64,000 nucleotides of DNA from an uncultured Muribaculaceae bacterium (GCA_910585285.1 CAJUDL010000006.1:1-64000); one strand, 5' to 3'. Positions 10,264 to 19,611 are shown, numbered from the stretch's first letter. Program-made: numbers and translations. Notes: generated by a model not told the origin, from the letters alone.

Positions 10264-11142
10264 TTAGAAATATTTATTCTCTTCGCCGGTCATTGTGGCA
10301 AGAAGGTTGTTGGCAAGACTGCTTGCACCCAAACGGAAGAGGTCATGATTGAGCCATTCATCGCCAAGCACTTCCTTGACAACTGCATAATAATGCAGTG
10401 CCTCCTCTGACGTGCGCACACCGCCGGCTGCCTTGAAACCTACCTTGCGACCCGTCTTCTCATAATACTCCTTGATGCACTGGCACATGACATAAGCTGC
10501 TTCGAGAGATGCGCCGGTATAGATCTTGCCCGTGGAAGTCTTGATGAAATCAGCTCCGCTATACATCGAAAGGATTGATGCTTTCTTGATATTGGCTGCT
10601 GTCTTAAGGCAACCGGTCTCAAGAATCACCTTCAGCTTCGCATCGCGTGCAGTGTGCTTGAGTTCTATGATCTCATCGCAAAGATCCTCATAGTTCTCAT
10701 CAAGGAATTTTCCTACGTTCATTACTATGTCGACTTCGTTGGCACCACCCTCAACTGCCAACGCTACATCCGCAACCTTAACGGCATCAAATGTCTGGCT
10801 TGAAGGGAAGCCTCCGGCAACAACAGCAATATCTACGCCATCCACATCAAGATTCGCTTTTACAACCTCTGCGAAATTGCTGTAAACACAGATTGCAGCA
10901 ACATTCTTGAATTGAGGATAATCGTTGTCAAAGTCATTTACACGCTGAGTGAACTTCGACACACTGCGCACGCTGTCTTCTGTGCTCAGTGTGGTCAGAT
11001 CGATCGAACTGAAAAGGAACTGATACACCTCCGGAGTAGCATACTGCCCCGATTCTTCAACTATCTTCTTAACTTCTGATGCCACAACCTCGTCATTCTC
11101 TATGACCTTGCTGTCGGCAAGTGTTTTCTGGTATCTATCCAT
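10264..11142 (-). CDS. deoC: deoxyribose-phosphate aldolase
   Basis: Class I aldolase cleaving 2-deoxyribose-5-phosphate to acetaldehyde and glyceraldehyde-3-phosphate, the last step of deoxynucleoside catabolism. The Schiff-base lysine lies in FIKTSTG (about residue 184), with the earlier ANEVDIVMNVG and KVILETG strands and the C-terminal GFKAAGGVRT. At 292 residues it matches the longer Bacteroidota form. It is upstream of the secreted nuclease gene in the same direction, which ties intracellular deoxyribose use to extracellular DNA breakdown. Confidence 0.95.
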   Translation of the reverse strand: MDRYQKTLADSKVIENDEVVASEVKKIVEESGQYATPEVYQFLFSSIDLTTLSTEDSVRSVSKFTQRVNDFDNDYPQFKNVAAICVYSNFAEVVKANLDVDGVDIAVVAGGFPSSQTFDAVKVADVALAVEGGANEVDIVMNVGKFLDENYEDLCDEIIELKHTARDAKLKVILETGCLKTAANIKKASILSMYSGADFIKTSTGKIYTGASLEAAYVMCQCIKEYYEKTGRKVGFKAAGGVRTSEEALHYYAVVKEVLGDEWLNHDLFRLGASSLANNLLATMTGEENKYF

Positions 11143-11172
11143 ACTATGTTTGGGTTATATGGTGTAAAAAAT

Positions 11173-11382
11173 AATTTAAGTTTTCGTAAACTTCAACTTA
11201 AAGTTTAAAAGTTTAGGAGTTTATAAGTTTAAGGGGGTTATGAGTTTAAGTGTTTATAAGTTTACCTGACTCAACCGGCGTGACTCTATATCCCTATCCA
11301 TTTATCCGCAAACAAATAAACTCATAAACTGCGCAACGCGCTTTTAAACTTCTAAACTTCAATTTTGGCAAGCCAAAATTGA
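11173..11382 (-). repeat. dispersed repeat family A, copy A1 (diverged)
   Basis: About 210 bp of GTTTATAAGTTTAA-type units, beginning with a TTTAAGTTTTCGTAAACTTC end and closing with a palindrome (AATTTTGGC...GCCAAAATT). It is a diverged copy of the family seen at 11526, 21976, 34205 and 56335. With A2 it fills nearly all the 570-bp deoC-ruvC gap; the remainder (11383-11525) is AT-rich without a recognisable gene. Confidence 0.7.
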
Positions 11383-11525
11383 CTAATCAACTTGCAAATA
11401 TATGTATTTCTTTTTTATAAAAGAAATAAATTTATCTATTGTTCAGCATCTGTCTGGTTTTTAACACTGCAACCGCGTCATTCACCCATATTTACCATAC
11501 ATTAACCAATCCCCGCCTCTCCCTT

Positions 11526-11715
11526 ATTTAAGTTTCGCAAGCTTCAACTTAAAGTTTAAGAGTTTAAAAGTTTATCTGATTTGACTCAGATTGAATTCTA
11601 TATTAATATCGCGGCAAACCAATAAACTTATAAACTGCGCTTTGCGCGATTAAACTTATAAACTACGCAGTAATTAAACTTATAAAATTCAACTTTTCGC
11701 TTGCGAAAAGTTGAA
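11526..11715 (-). repeat. dispersed repeat family A, copy A2; ends in hairpin at ruvC stop
   Basis: A ~190-bp copy in minus orientation. Its terminal perfect 13-bp hairpin (11688-11700 with 11703-11715) abuts the ruvC stop codon at 11716-11718, so it may act as the ruvC terminator or a 3'-end stabiliser. Confidence 0.75.
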
Positions 11716-12303
11716 TTACTTATTCTTTCTCTGAGCGATCCTGTCCGGATTTTTTGAAAGGAAATCAGCCCACGATTTCGGACCTTTGGCAATCTGGGGT
11801 TTGCCGGTTTCATAGAAATGCGTAAGGGCAGCAGCCAGGGCATCTGTTGCATCAAGGAGATGAGGCATATTTTCCGGAGGAATGCCCAAGATATGTTTCA
11901 GCATCTCTGCAACGCGCTCTTTCGAAGCAGAGCCGGATCCGGTCACAGCCTGTTTGATGGAAAGTGGCGCATATTCAGCGATAGGTATGTCTCGACTCAA
12001 AGCTGCAGCCATCGCCACACCCTGCGCCCTGCCGAGCTTCAGCATCGACTGCACATTCTTACCGAAAAACGGCGCCTCAATGGCGAGTTCATCAGGAAGA
12101 TACTGCTCCACCAACCCCGTGACGCGCTCAAATATGCGATGAAGGCGTTTGTAATGGCTCTCGAACTTGCTCAGCTGGATCACGCCCATCACCACAACCT
12201 CCACCTTCTTTCCGTTCACACCGAGCACACCATATCCCATCACATTCGTTCCGGGGTCGATTCCCATTATCACGCGCTCATATTTCCTTATTCCTTCTTC
12301 CAT
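11716..12303 (-). CDS. ruvC: Holliday junction resolvase RuvC
   Basis: Nuclease that resolves Holliday junctions together with RuvAB. The 195-residue protein has the four acidic catalytic positions: D in [14 protein letters not shown] in [11 protein letters not shown], and the pair in [14 protein letters not shown]. The ATG at 12303 gives the usual length; an upstream in-frame start at 12345 would add residues encoded by the GC-rich decamer repeat and is rejected. The start overlaps the end of the DUF4286 gene by 16 bp, implying coupled translation. A family A repeat begins right after the stop. Confidence 0.96.
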   Translation of the reverse strand: MEEGIRKYERVIMGIDPGTNVMGYGVLGVNGKKVEVVVMGVIQLSKFESHYKRLHRIFERVTGLVEQYLPDELAIEAPFFGKNVQSMLKLGRAQGVAMAAALSRDIPIAEYAPLSIKQAVTGSGSASKERVAEMLKHILGIPPENMPHLLDATDALAAALTHFYETGKPQIAKGPKSWADFLSKNPDRIAQRKNK

Positions 12304-12677
12304 CTTATTAAATTTCCTCCCTTCCCCATCCCCATTTCGCCCCATTCAGCCCTATCTCGCCCCATATCGCCCCATATCTCCTCAAAAACCGATGTAAACA
12401 CCATCGCCTCGGGAGCGAAGCGACGCTCGAAGGCGGCAACAAGGGGACGCAGCCTTTTTGCCGTCCATTCCTCTATTTCTGCCATAGTTTCGAACTCTGC
12501 TTGGAAAGCCACACTCAGAGGCTGCGCCTCACCGGCGACCTCTCCTCCAGCCTGACGCATCACCGACAGACGTGATTTCCCCTCCGGAGCCGCCTTATGC
12601 GCCAATGGCGCGAACCACTCCAGAAATTCAGCGCCCTTCTGCGCCTCAACCATAAATGTAGCGTTGTGTATCAGCAT
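12288..12677 (-). CDS. DUF4286 family protein, C-terminus encoded in decamer repeat
   Basis: A 129-residue cytoplasmic protein of the DUF4286 family, function unknown, commonly found beside ruvC in Bacteroidota. The N-terminal ~100 residues look like the conserved alpha/beta domain ([20 protein letters not shown]). The last ~30 residues ([18 protein letters not shown]) are encoded by the GC-rich 10-bp repeat that elsewhere is intergenic, so the natural C-terminus has probably been replaced or extended by repeat invasion. Confidence 0.8.
   Translation of the reverse strand: MLIHNATFMVEAQKGAEFLEWFAPLAHKAAPEGKSRLSVMRQAGGEVAGEAQPLSVAFQAEFETMAEIEEWTAKRLRPLVAAFERRFAPEAMVFTSVFEEIWGDMGRDRAEWGEMGMGKGGNLIRWKKE
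12311..12380. repeat. GC-rich 10-bp-period repeat R1
   Basis: Roughly seven units of CGCCCYATYN type with 10-bp spacing, overlapping the 3' end of the DUF4286 gene and the region just upstream of the ruvC start. Related arrays occur at 12694, 17720, 19650 and 20625. Confidence 0.75.
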
Positions 12678-12693
12678 ATTCTAAATTCCTTTA

Positions 12694-12762
12694 TTACCCT
12701 CCTCCATCCCCCATTCCCATTCCGCCCCATCCAGCCCTATTCCGCCCCATATCCCCAAAAGA
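12694..12762. repeat. GC-rich 10-bp-period repeat R2
   Basis: Decamer units such as CGCCCCATCC and AGCCCTATTC lie between the tRNA-Thr gene and the DUF4286 start. Confidence 0.75.
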
Positions 12763-12827
12763 AAAAAAACGGCATGTTTTTCGAAAAGAAAACACACCGC
12801 CAAAACAAAATTATGAAAAACATTTCG

Positions 12828-12901
12828 AGCCTCTTGTCGGATTCGAACCAACGACCCCGAGATTACAAATCACGTGCTCTGGCCAACTGAGCTAAAGAGG
12901 C
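12828..12901 (-). tRNA. tRNA-Thr (anticodon TGT)
   Basis: A 74-nt cloverleaf on the minus strand: acceptor GCCTCTT/AAGAGGC, D-stem GCTC/GAGC, anticodon loop TTTGTAA (anticodon TGT, reading ACA), T-arm GTTGG/CCGAC with loop TTCGAAT, discriminator T. No CCA is encoded. The anticodon stem has one T:T mismatch. It starts 2 nt after the SRP RNA gene, so both are likely cut from one transcript. Confidence 0.95.
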
Positions 12902-12903
12902 AG

Positions 12904-13002
12904 GCGGGCGAGCTTACTCCATCGCACCGCTCAACCCGCTACCCTTGCTTCGGTCAGGACCTGGGGGATTTACGGGGAGCTGGTCGTGAAGGACTCACCC
13001 GC
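12904..13002 (-). ncRNA. ffs: signal recognition particle RNA (small bacterial SRP/4.5S type)
   Basis: A 99-nt rod-shaped RNA on the minus strand. Its ends pair in a 9-bp helix (12994-13002 with 12904-12912), followed inward by CC/GG, GCTC/GAGC and CCCG/CGGG helices. The apical part carries the SRP domain signature CAGG opposite AGCA (the Ffh-binding symmetric loop). The capping loop is CTGACC rather than the GGAA tetraloop of Escherichia coli. Its own promoter is at 13005-13036. Confidence 0.85.
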
Positions 13003-13004
13003 TG

Positions 13005-13036
13005 CAAAATTACAACTTTTTTTTCAATCCACCAAA
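13005..13036 (-). promoter_or_regulatory. promoter of SRP RNA-tRNA-Thr transcript
   Basis: On the minus strand TTTG (13033-13036) is followed after 20 nt by TAATTTTG (13005-13012). Transcription would start a few bases further on, at the 5' end of the SRP RNA fold, which supports both calls. Confidence 0.65.
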
Positions 13037-13041
13037 TTTTT

Positions 13042-15348
13042 TCACTTCACTCGCTCTATGCGGATGTGATCCACAAGCGCATGATTGGTCTTGATATTCA
13101 TGTTTTCATTCTCCGGAAGATAGCGGATTCCGATCGTATGTTTCCCTTTTTCAAGAGGTAAGGTAACATGATTGCTCATTCCCCAGTCATTCCAGTTTCC
13201 GCGTCCCCGCTGTGGCATCACAAGGGTACCGGCTTTGTTGCCGTCAAGTGTGAGCGTGCGGACAGCAGCCTTGTTTTCAGTATTGACCGGACCATTGCCG
13301 TTGGAATAGCGCAAACTGAATGAATATACGCCCGTTTCCGGAATTTCCACAGTCACCTCTGCCGGAGCCGATGTCTTGTCAAGTTCCGTAAAACCGGCAC
13401 CCGTGAAACCGACAATAGCATCCTTGGGTTTATAATTTATTTCTCCGGATTTCACAACCTTAACTTCATTCGGAAATTCAAGAATAGTAGCAGAGCGGTT
13501 ACTGCGGGGCTCCGAAGCGAACGACTGCACGCCACTCGTGGAAACGCCTATAACCTGCCATTCACCGGGTGTTACCGCAGCATAGCTCGTTTCGCGAGTC
13601 TCAGCCACAGGCTTACCATCCTTCAACACAATATACTTGGCAATATATTCAATGGGATTCCATTCAAGCTGATTGTTTACGGGAACTCCCGCGCCATCAA
13701 GAGCCGGATTATTGGCGAGCCATGTGATAGGAGTAAGCGGAGCCTTACTGTTCTTCACATTGTTGAGTTTCATGGCGGGAATCGGCTGATTATCCATCTT
13801 CACGATTATATCGCCACCATTCTTCAGCATCTTCGCCGGAATGAGTTTACCCTTCTCCGGATAAAGGCTCTTACCATTCACGATAAGTTCCTGAACTCTG
13901 TTTCCAAATCCCTCCACAGTGATATTCAGTTTCGCACCGCGATAGTTGAACCCTTCGAGAGTGCGTTTTCCGGCAAGGGCTTTCGGCACAAACGGCTCAA
14001 TCACAAGACCGTCTTTCTCGAAATGGATACCGAAAAGCACACGCGTAGTCAACGCGATATTTCCGGCAAGACACCAGAGCATGTTCGAAGAATTAAGCTC
14101 GGTGTAGATATCGCCGTTATCGAGGTTGAAATTCTCCTTGTTGGTGCAGAAGAGAGCTGCGGGACGATATACAGAGCCTATACCCTCTAATACACCTTTC
14201 TCATTACCCGCCTTTGCCTGGGCAAGCGTCCAATAAGCTCCCACCCAGGGCCAGAGAGCATTGTTATGATAGTTGGGCATATCGGAAATCTGAGGATAGA
14301 ATATTGCCGCGCCGAAAGGTGTTTGCGGATTATTCTCGGATATCGATTTCTGATGATCTTGCGGAGCTATGTCATAGAGGATGGCGAGGGCTTCGCCAAG
14401 AGTCTCGGCACGCGGATTAAGAATCTTGTTGTCGCGACCGTAAGTGTACATTCCATAATAACCCTTGTCGGGCATCCAGAATGTCTTGTCGATATTGGCG
14501 GCAAGAGCGTCAGATTTAGCGAAATATTTCTCCGCCTCTTTCTTCTTGCCGAGCACCTGTGCCATTTCACCGGCTGCCTTGAGCGCGGCTGCATACATCA
14601 CGTTTGTGCCCATCGCTTCGCTCTGCGAAATATCCATAGTCTGCATCCAGCGGGGATAGCTCTGCTCACGCCAGTCGATGAAAGAGGTCTCACCTTTCAC
14701 GAGTCCACGCTCGCTCATCACAGTTTTCTCATCCTTCTCAAGAGAACGAGCCACTATCGGGTAAACCTTCTCAATCCATTTGCGGTCGCCCGTAACTTTA
14801 TATATCTCCCATGCAGCCAGCGTCCACACCATGCGGTCGGTCGATATGGGCCACGCACCGCCAGAACCCGTATCCTGGATTATCTGACCGCTCGGATTCA
14901 CCTTCTTCATCAGCGAAATCATCGAAGCCTCCGGCTGCATGTAAGCCATCGACAGGATGATCGAATAGCTGACATCGCGCGTCCAGACCCCCGACCATTC
15001 CTTTCCTGTGCGTAAAGTCGTATCCGGCTCTACAGCATTCACCATCTCGTCAAGAGCCATATTGAACACAGCCTCATGAAGGAGATTGTTGGAATTGAGT
15101 TTTGGATAGGGAGAAAGATCATTCTTCACTTTCCACACCTGATCGATAGGCATATAATATCCTGGGCGCGCCTTGTATGTGGAGCGCAGTTCGTATGGAT
15201 TCACAGCCCACGCCTTGAATTCATTCTGGAAGATAGTATCTCCAGCCCAGCGGTAAGCCTCCGTCTCTACAATCACCGGATCCGCGGCAAACGCATTCGC
15301 GGCAAATGCCACAGTCGCTCCGGCAACAATATATCTATAAGCTTTCAT
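13042..15348 (-). CDS. exported six-hairpin glycosidase superfamily protein
   Basis: A 768-residue exported protein with an alpha/alpha-toroid typical of six-hairpin glycosidases (trehalase/rhamnosidase/glucosidase-like). A signal peptide (MKAYRYIVAGATVAFAANAFA) is followed by the toroid (TGKEWSGVWTRDVSYSI, DTGSGGAWPISTDRMVWTLA, NYHNNALWPWVGAYW), then a beta-rich C-terminal region ending in a carbohydrate-binding-like module (VTLPLEKGKHTIGIRYLP). The exact GH family and substrate are not clear to me. The ATG at 15348 is chosen because it starts the signal peptide. It stands alone, without SusCD partners. Confidence 0.8.
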   Translation of the reverse strand: MKAYRYIVAGATVAFAANAFAADPVIVETEAYRWAGDTIFQNEFKAWAVNPYELRSTYKARPGYYMPIDQVWKVKNDLSPYPKLNSNNLLHEAVFNMALDEMVNAVEPDTTLRTGKEWSGVWTRDVSYSIILSMAYMQPEASMISLMKKVNPSGQIIQDTGSGGAWPISTDRMVWTLAAWEIYKVTGDRKWIEKVYPIVARSLEKDEKTVMSERGLVKGETSFIDWREQSYPRWMQTMDISQSEAMGTNVMYAAALKAAGEMAQVLGKKKEAEKYFAKSDALAANIDKTFWMPDKGYYGMYTYGRDNKILNPRAETLGEALAILYDIAPQDHQKSISENNPQTPFGAAIFYPQISDMPNYHNNALWPWVGAYWTLAQAKAGNEKGVLEGIGSVYRPAALFCTNKENFNLDNGDIYTELNSSNMLWCLAGNIALTTRVLFGIHFEKDGLVIEPFVPKALAGKRTLEGFNYRGAKLNITVEGFGNRVQELIVNGKSLYPEKGKLIPAKMLKNGGDIIVKMDNQPIPAMKLNNVKNSKAPLTPITWLANNPALDGAGVPVNNQLEWNPIEYIAKYIVLKDGKPVAETRETSYAAVTPGEWQVIGVSTSGVQSFASEPRSNRSATILEFPNEVKVVKSGEINYKPKDAIVGFTGAGFTELDKTSAPAEVTVEIPETGVYSFSLRYSNGNGPVNTENKAAVRTLTLDGNKAGTLVMPQRGRGNWNDWGMSNHVTLPLEKGKHTIGIRYLPENENMNIKTNHALVDHIRIERVK

Positions 15349-15443
15349 GTAGTTGTTATTTTTAACCTGTAAAAAACAATCCACAAATATAGTAATTAAT
15401 TTGCGGATTGTTAAAATATTATTCAAATTTTAATTGCTGTAGA

Positions 15444-15475
15444 ACCTAACCCCTAAAGCCTAAAGCCTAACGCCT
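15444..15475. repeat. telomere-like repeat family E, copy E1
   Basis: CCTAAAGCCTAACGCCT units directly 3' of rnr; on the minus strand the rnr stop codon TAG is part of the repeat (CGTTAGGC). A longer palindromic copy lies at 59413-59510. Confidence 0.65.
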
Positions 15476-17686
15476 CTTCCTCTTCTTCCCCGGTTCGTGA
15501 CGCTTGCCGGGTTTCTTGGGCTCGAGAGGTTTGTTGGGATTGCCGCTGTCGGAAATCAACGCGAAGTCGAGTTGTTTGCGGTCGAGATCTGCACGCGCAA
15601 CCTGCACTTTCACCTGATCGCCGAGGGTATATTTCGTGCCGTGGCGGCGTCCGATGAGACAGTAATTCTTCTCATCATAGTCGTAATAGTCGTCGGCAAG
15701 ATCACGCACCGGTACCAGACCTTCACACATGGAGTCGGTAAGCTCTACGTAGAAACCCCATTCGGTTACACCGGAAATAACGCCATCATAAATCTCGCCG
15801 AGTCTATCCTGCATGAATTCTACCTGCTTATAGCGTATGGAGGCGCGTTCGGCATTAGCGGCGAGCTGCTCCATATCCGAAGAATGCTTGCATTCGTCTT
15901 CCAGTTTTATACGGTCAACGCTTCTGCCTCCATCAGCATATTTGGCAAGAAGGCGGTGAACCATCATATCGGGATAACGGCGGATCGGAGAGGTAAAATG
16001 GGTGTAATAATCCATTGCGAGTCCGTAATGCCCTACATTGTCGGTAGTGTAGACGGCTTTTGCCATTGAGCGTATGGCGAGAATCGAAAGCATGTTCTCC
16101 TCCCCTTTGCCCTTCACGTCCTTAAGCAGGCGGTTCACGCTCTTGTTGATCTCCTTGGCACGCCCGTCAGTAGCCACCTTATATCCGAAGCGAGAGGCTA
16201 TAAGTGCAAGATTGCCGATCTTCTCCGGATCGGGATTGTCGTGGATACGGTATACAAATGATTTTGCTTTCTTCCCCTTCGGAACTTTTCCGACGGATTC
16301 TGCAACCGTGAGGTTTGCCAAAAGCATAAACTCCTCGATGAGCTTGTTGGCATCTTTGGATTCCTTGAAATAAACGCTGATCGGTTTGCCGGTGGCATCA
16401 ATCTCAAAACGCACTTCTGCGCGGTCAAATTCAAGGGCACCGGCATCATAACGGCGACGGCGCAACTGCTTGGCAAGCTCATTGAGCACTCCCAATTCTT
16501 TGGCGTAATCACCTTTGCCGGTTTCAATAATCTCCTGCGCCTCTTCATATGTGAAGCGGCGGTTACTCTTAATAGCAGTGCGTCCGATACGGCTGTTGAT
16601 CACGTTGGCTTTGCTGTCAAGCTCGAAAATGGCGGAGAATGTCAGTTTCTCCTCATCAGGGCGCAGAGAACAGATGCCGTTCGACAGTCGTTCGGGAAGC
16701 ATCGGAATCGTGCGGTCAACAAGATATACGCTCGTTGCGCGTTTCTCCGCCTCTTTGTCGATTACAGAACCAGGGCGTACATAATGCGTAACGTCAGCGA
16801 TATGAACACCAACCTCCCAGTTGCCATTGGCAAGCTGGCGGATGGAGAGGGCGTCGTCAAAGTCTTTGGCATCGCGGGGATCGATAGTGAATGTGGTGAC
16901 GTTGCGGAAATCCTCACGCTTCGCAACCTCCTCCGGCGTGATACCTGCGTCAATCTTCTCGGCGGCTTTCTCCACATTCTCCGGATATTTGTAGGGCAGC
17001 CCGAACTCCGCGAGAATGGCATGCATCTCAGCGGTGTTCTCACCCTTCTTGCCAAGAATATCAACCACCTCTCCACGTGGATTCATTTCATCATCCTTCC
17101 AGTATGTGATGCGGGCAATGGCTTTATCACCCGACTTTCCACCCTTGAGTTTATTGCGGGGAATGATGATATCGGCTGCAAGGAATTTCGAATCGGTAAC
17201 AAGCGCCGAGTAAGTCTTGTCTACTTTAAGCGTGCCTATGAACACCTGTTCCTTGGCTTCAAGAATCTCAATGACCTGCGCCTCCGGTTCGCGTCCGGCA
17301 CGTGCGGCTGACACCATCACGCGCACCTTGTCGCCATTGAGAGCATGCATAGAGTTGCGCTCAGCAACCATAATCTGCTCATCATCGATGACAACGGCAT
17401 TCTTGCCATTGCTGCGGCGTACGAAATAGCCCACGTTCTCCGTACCTCGGTTGGAGAACGCCTTATATTTGCCGAGTCCCACCTCCTGGATTTCATCAGC
17501 AGCAACGAGTTCGTCGAGAAGGTTGATGATATCGAGACGACTTTGCGGATTGGTGGCATCGATAGCGAAGGCTATCTGTTTGTAATTGAATGATTGTTTA
17601 TTTTGTTTCAGCAGAAATTCCATTATCTTCTGCTGCAGTTCGCGCTTCTTCAACCGACGCGCACCATTGTCCTTACTCTTTTTCAT
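15467..17686 (-). CDS. rnr: ribonuclease R
   Basis: Processive 3'-5' exoribonuclease of the RNase II/R family, acting on structured RNA in mRNA and rRNA turnover. The order is N-terminal winged-helix/cold-shock domains (GTLKVDKTYSALVTDSKFLAADIIIP), an RNB catalytic domain with DPRDAKDFDDALS near residue 275 (metal-binding aspartates), and a C-terminal S1 domain (GVISGVTEWGFYVELTDSMCEGLV) with a Lys/Arg-rich tail. The ATG at 17686 gives 739 residues; an upstream extension runs into repeat DNA. The final Arg codon and stop fall in repeat E1. Confidence 0.95.
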   Translation of the reverse strand: MKKSKDNGARRLKKRELQQKIMEFLLKQNKQSFNYKQIAFAIDATNPQSRLDIINLLDELVAADEIQEVGLGKYKAFSNRGTENVGYFVRRSNGKNAVVIDDEQIMVAERNSMHALNGDKVRVMVSAARAGREPEAQVIEILEAKEQVFIGTLKVDKTYSALVTDSKFLAADIIIPRNKLKGGKSGDKAIARITYWKDDEMNPRGEVVDILGKKGENTAEMHAILAEFGLPYKYPENVEKAAEKIDAGITPEEVAKREDFRNVTTFTIDPRDAKDFDDALSIRQLANGNWEVGVHIADVTHYVRPGSVIDKEAEKRATSVYLVDRTIPMLPERLSNGICSLRPDEEKLTFSAIFELDSKANVINSRIGRTAIKSNRRFTYEEAQEIIETGKGDYAKELGVLNELAKQLRRRRYDAGALEFDRAEVRFEIDATGKPISVYFKESKDANKLIEEFMLLANLTVAESVGKVPKGKKAKSFVYRIHDNPDPEKIGNLALIASRFGYKVATDGRAKEINKSVNRLLKDVKGKGEENMLSILAIRSMAKAVYTTDNVGHYGLAMDYYTHFTSPIRRYPDMMVHRLLAKYADGGRSVDRIKLEDECKHSSDMEQLAANAERASIRYKQVEFMQDRLGEIYDGVISGVTEWGFYVELTDSMCEGLVPVRDLADDYYDYDEKNYCLIGRRHGTKYTLGDQVKVQVARADLDRKQLDFALISDSGNPNKPLEPKKPGKRHEPGKKRKRR

Positions 17687-17719
17687 AACTTTGATATCTT
17701 TATTTTCCTGAAGCGTCAG

Positions 17720-17770
17720 CGCCCCCATCCCCATCTCGCCGCCCTATCTCACCCCATTGCGCCCTATCAT
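17720..17770. repeat. GC-rich 10-bp-period repeat R3
   Basis: A short array of decamers (CGCCCTATCT, CACCCCATTG, CGCCCTATCA) in the 140-bp gap upstream of rnr. Confidence 0.65.
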
Positions 17771-17827
17771 CTGAATCCCCTCTATAAGATACAACGCTTT
17801 TACCTCACCAAAGTTACCAAATTTTCT

Positions 17828-19546
17828 TTAAAGAGCAACCATTTTCCCTTGTAATTCTTCCTCAACGAGTGAGTTTGCCACAACAACGGCTTTGGAAATA
17901 TGGTCGCAGATATGCTCGTCGCCGATGAGGCGGTCGATGCCGGCTTTGTGCAAAGCGGCACGAACATTATCGCGTACACCGGAGAGCACGATCAATATCC
18001 CCTCTCTGTGCGAGGATTCGATAAGGAGCTGAAGGTTGTGCAAGCCGGTGGAATCGATGAAGGGAACCTTACGCATACGGATGATACGCACCTTTGGACG
18101 CTCCTGAAGACTGAGACGCACAATCTCATCGAATTTTGTAGCTGCCCCGAAGAAGAAGGGTCCGTCGATCTCATAGACTGAAACACCGGGCTTCAGATCA
18201 AGCACCTCATGCTTCGACATATCCGTGCCGGCTGCGGCGTCAAGCTGCTCGCCATATACCTTGATGGTAGTGTTTTCCGTGATGCGGCGAAGGAAGACAA
18301 CCACAGCAAGCAGCAGACCGATCTCAATGGCGATTGTAAGGTTGAAAACCACTGTAAGGAGGAATGTAACCACAAGTACCCAGATGTCGCCTTTGGGATT
18401 GTTTGCCATACCCACGACTGTGCGCCAGCCGCTCATATTGTAACTAACCATTATCAGCACGGCTGCAAGACAAGACATCGGCACGAGATTAATCAGAGGC
18501 ATGGCGAACATGAATACCGCCAAAAGCACGATGGCGTGAACGATACCTGCCACAGGTGTGCGGCCTCCATTGGTGATATTGGTCATTGTGCGGGCGATCG
18601 CGCCGGTCACCGGAATACCTCCGAAGATGGGCACAACCACGTTGGCAAGACCCTGACCGATAAGCTCGGTGTTGCAGTTGGTGCGGTCGCCGGTTCTACC
18701 ATCAGCCACCGTAGCGCTCAGAAGACTCTCGATGGCTCCAAGCATCGCGATTGTAAAGGCGGAAGGGAGAAGGAGATTGATGGATTCCATGTTGAGACCG
18801 ATGTGTGCGGCACGCGGAAGTTCGGGAGAAAGATTGCCGAAACGGTCGCCGATCGTCTGGATGCCGGCGATGCCGAACATCTCGCGCATCACGTAGACGG
18901 CAGCCGTAACCAAGATAATGGCTGTCAAGGCTCCGGGAATTCTTTTCGACACTTTCGGAGTGAAGATAATGATAAGCAACGACAGCACTCCGACAAGAAG
19001 CGTGGAAAGATCTATCGTGTTGAAATTGGCAATATATACACGCCATTTACCGATAAAGTCACCGGGCACTGCCTCATTGATCGTGAGCCCGAAGAAATCG
19101 GGCATCTGGGTGGAGAAAATCGTGAGCGCGATACCGGCGGTGAATCCCACCACAATAGGATACGGGATGAACTTTATGACTGTTCCGAGTTTGAAGAAAC
19201 CCATCAGCAGCAATATGCACCCTGCCATGAATGTGGCGATTGCGAGACCGGAGAGTCCGTAAAGCTGAATGATGTTGTAGATAATCACGATGAACGCACC
19301 TGTCGGACCTCCGATCTGCACGGAGTTGCCACCGAATGCCGATACAAGGAATCCTCCGATCACAGCCGTGATAAGACCCACCGTCGGGCTCACACCGCTG
19401 GCTATGGCGAATGCGATTGCAAGAGGGAGGGCGACAATGCCCACTACGATACCTGCTACGAGGTCACTGCGAAACTTTGCGGCTGAATAGTTCTTGCATG
19501 CCGCGATCAATGCCGGATGGAAATCCGGTTTACCGAAAATCTTCAT
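17828..19546 (-). CDS. SulP family anion transporter with STAS domain
   Basis: An inner-membrane SLC26/SulP-type transporter of about 572 residues; the substrate is probably sulfate, bicarbonate or another anion. The N-terminal conserved segment (SDLVAGIVVGIVALPLAIAFAIASG) begins a membrane domain of 10-14 hydrophobic helices with GGPTGAFIVI and GGIPVTGAIARTMTNI. A cytoplasmic STAS domain follows from about residue 430 (VRIIRMRKVPFIDSTGLHNL). The ATG at 19546 is preferred over a TTG seven codons upstream. It is a single gene flanked by repeats. Confidence 0.93.
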   Translation of the reverse strand: MKIFGKPDFHPALIAACKNYSAAKFRSDLVAGIVVGIVALPLAIAFAIASGVSPTVGLITAVIGGFLVSAFGGNSVQIGGPTGAFIVIIYNIIQLYGLSGLAIATFMAGCILLLMGFFKLGTVIKFIPYPIVVGFTAGIALTIFSTQMPDFFGLTINEAVPGDFIGKWRVYIANFNTIDLSTLLVGVLSLLIIIFTPKVSKRIPGALTAIILVTAAVYVMREMFGIAGIQTIGDRFGNLSPELPRAAHIGLNMESINLLLPSAFTIAMLGAIESLLSATVADGRTGDRTNCNTELIGQGLANVVVPIFGGIPVTGAIARTMTNITNGGRTPVAGIVHAIVLLAVFMFAMPLINLVPMSCLAAVLIMVSYNMSGWRTVVGMANNPKGDIWVLVVTFLLTVVFNLTIAIEIGLLLAVVVFLRRITENTTIKVYGEQLDAAAGTDMSKHEVLDLKPGVSVYEIDGPFFFGAATKFDEIVRLSLQERPKVRIIRMRKVPFIDSTGLHNLQLLIESSHREGILIVLSGVRDNVRAALHKAGIDRLIGDEHICDHISKAVVVANSLVEEELQGKMVAL

Positions 19547-19611
19547 AGAATACAATGCGGAAGCCAATCTCCCGCCACCTTAAGTTATTACCTGTTGTCT
19601 AAATTTCGCCG

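Noticed and set aside
17076..17090. CCACGTGG inside rnr as a second parS
   Set aside because: Only the central 8 bases match; flanking TGTT/AACA are missing.
18209..19486. 425-codon open frame on the plus strand
   Set aside because: Antisense to the SulP transporter gene; His/Asp/Lys-rich low-complexity translation with no family character.
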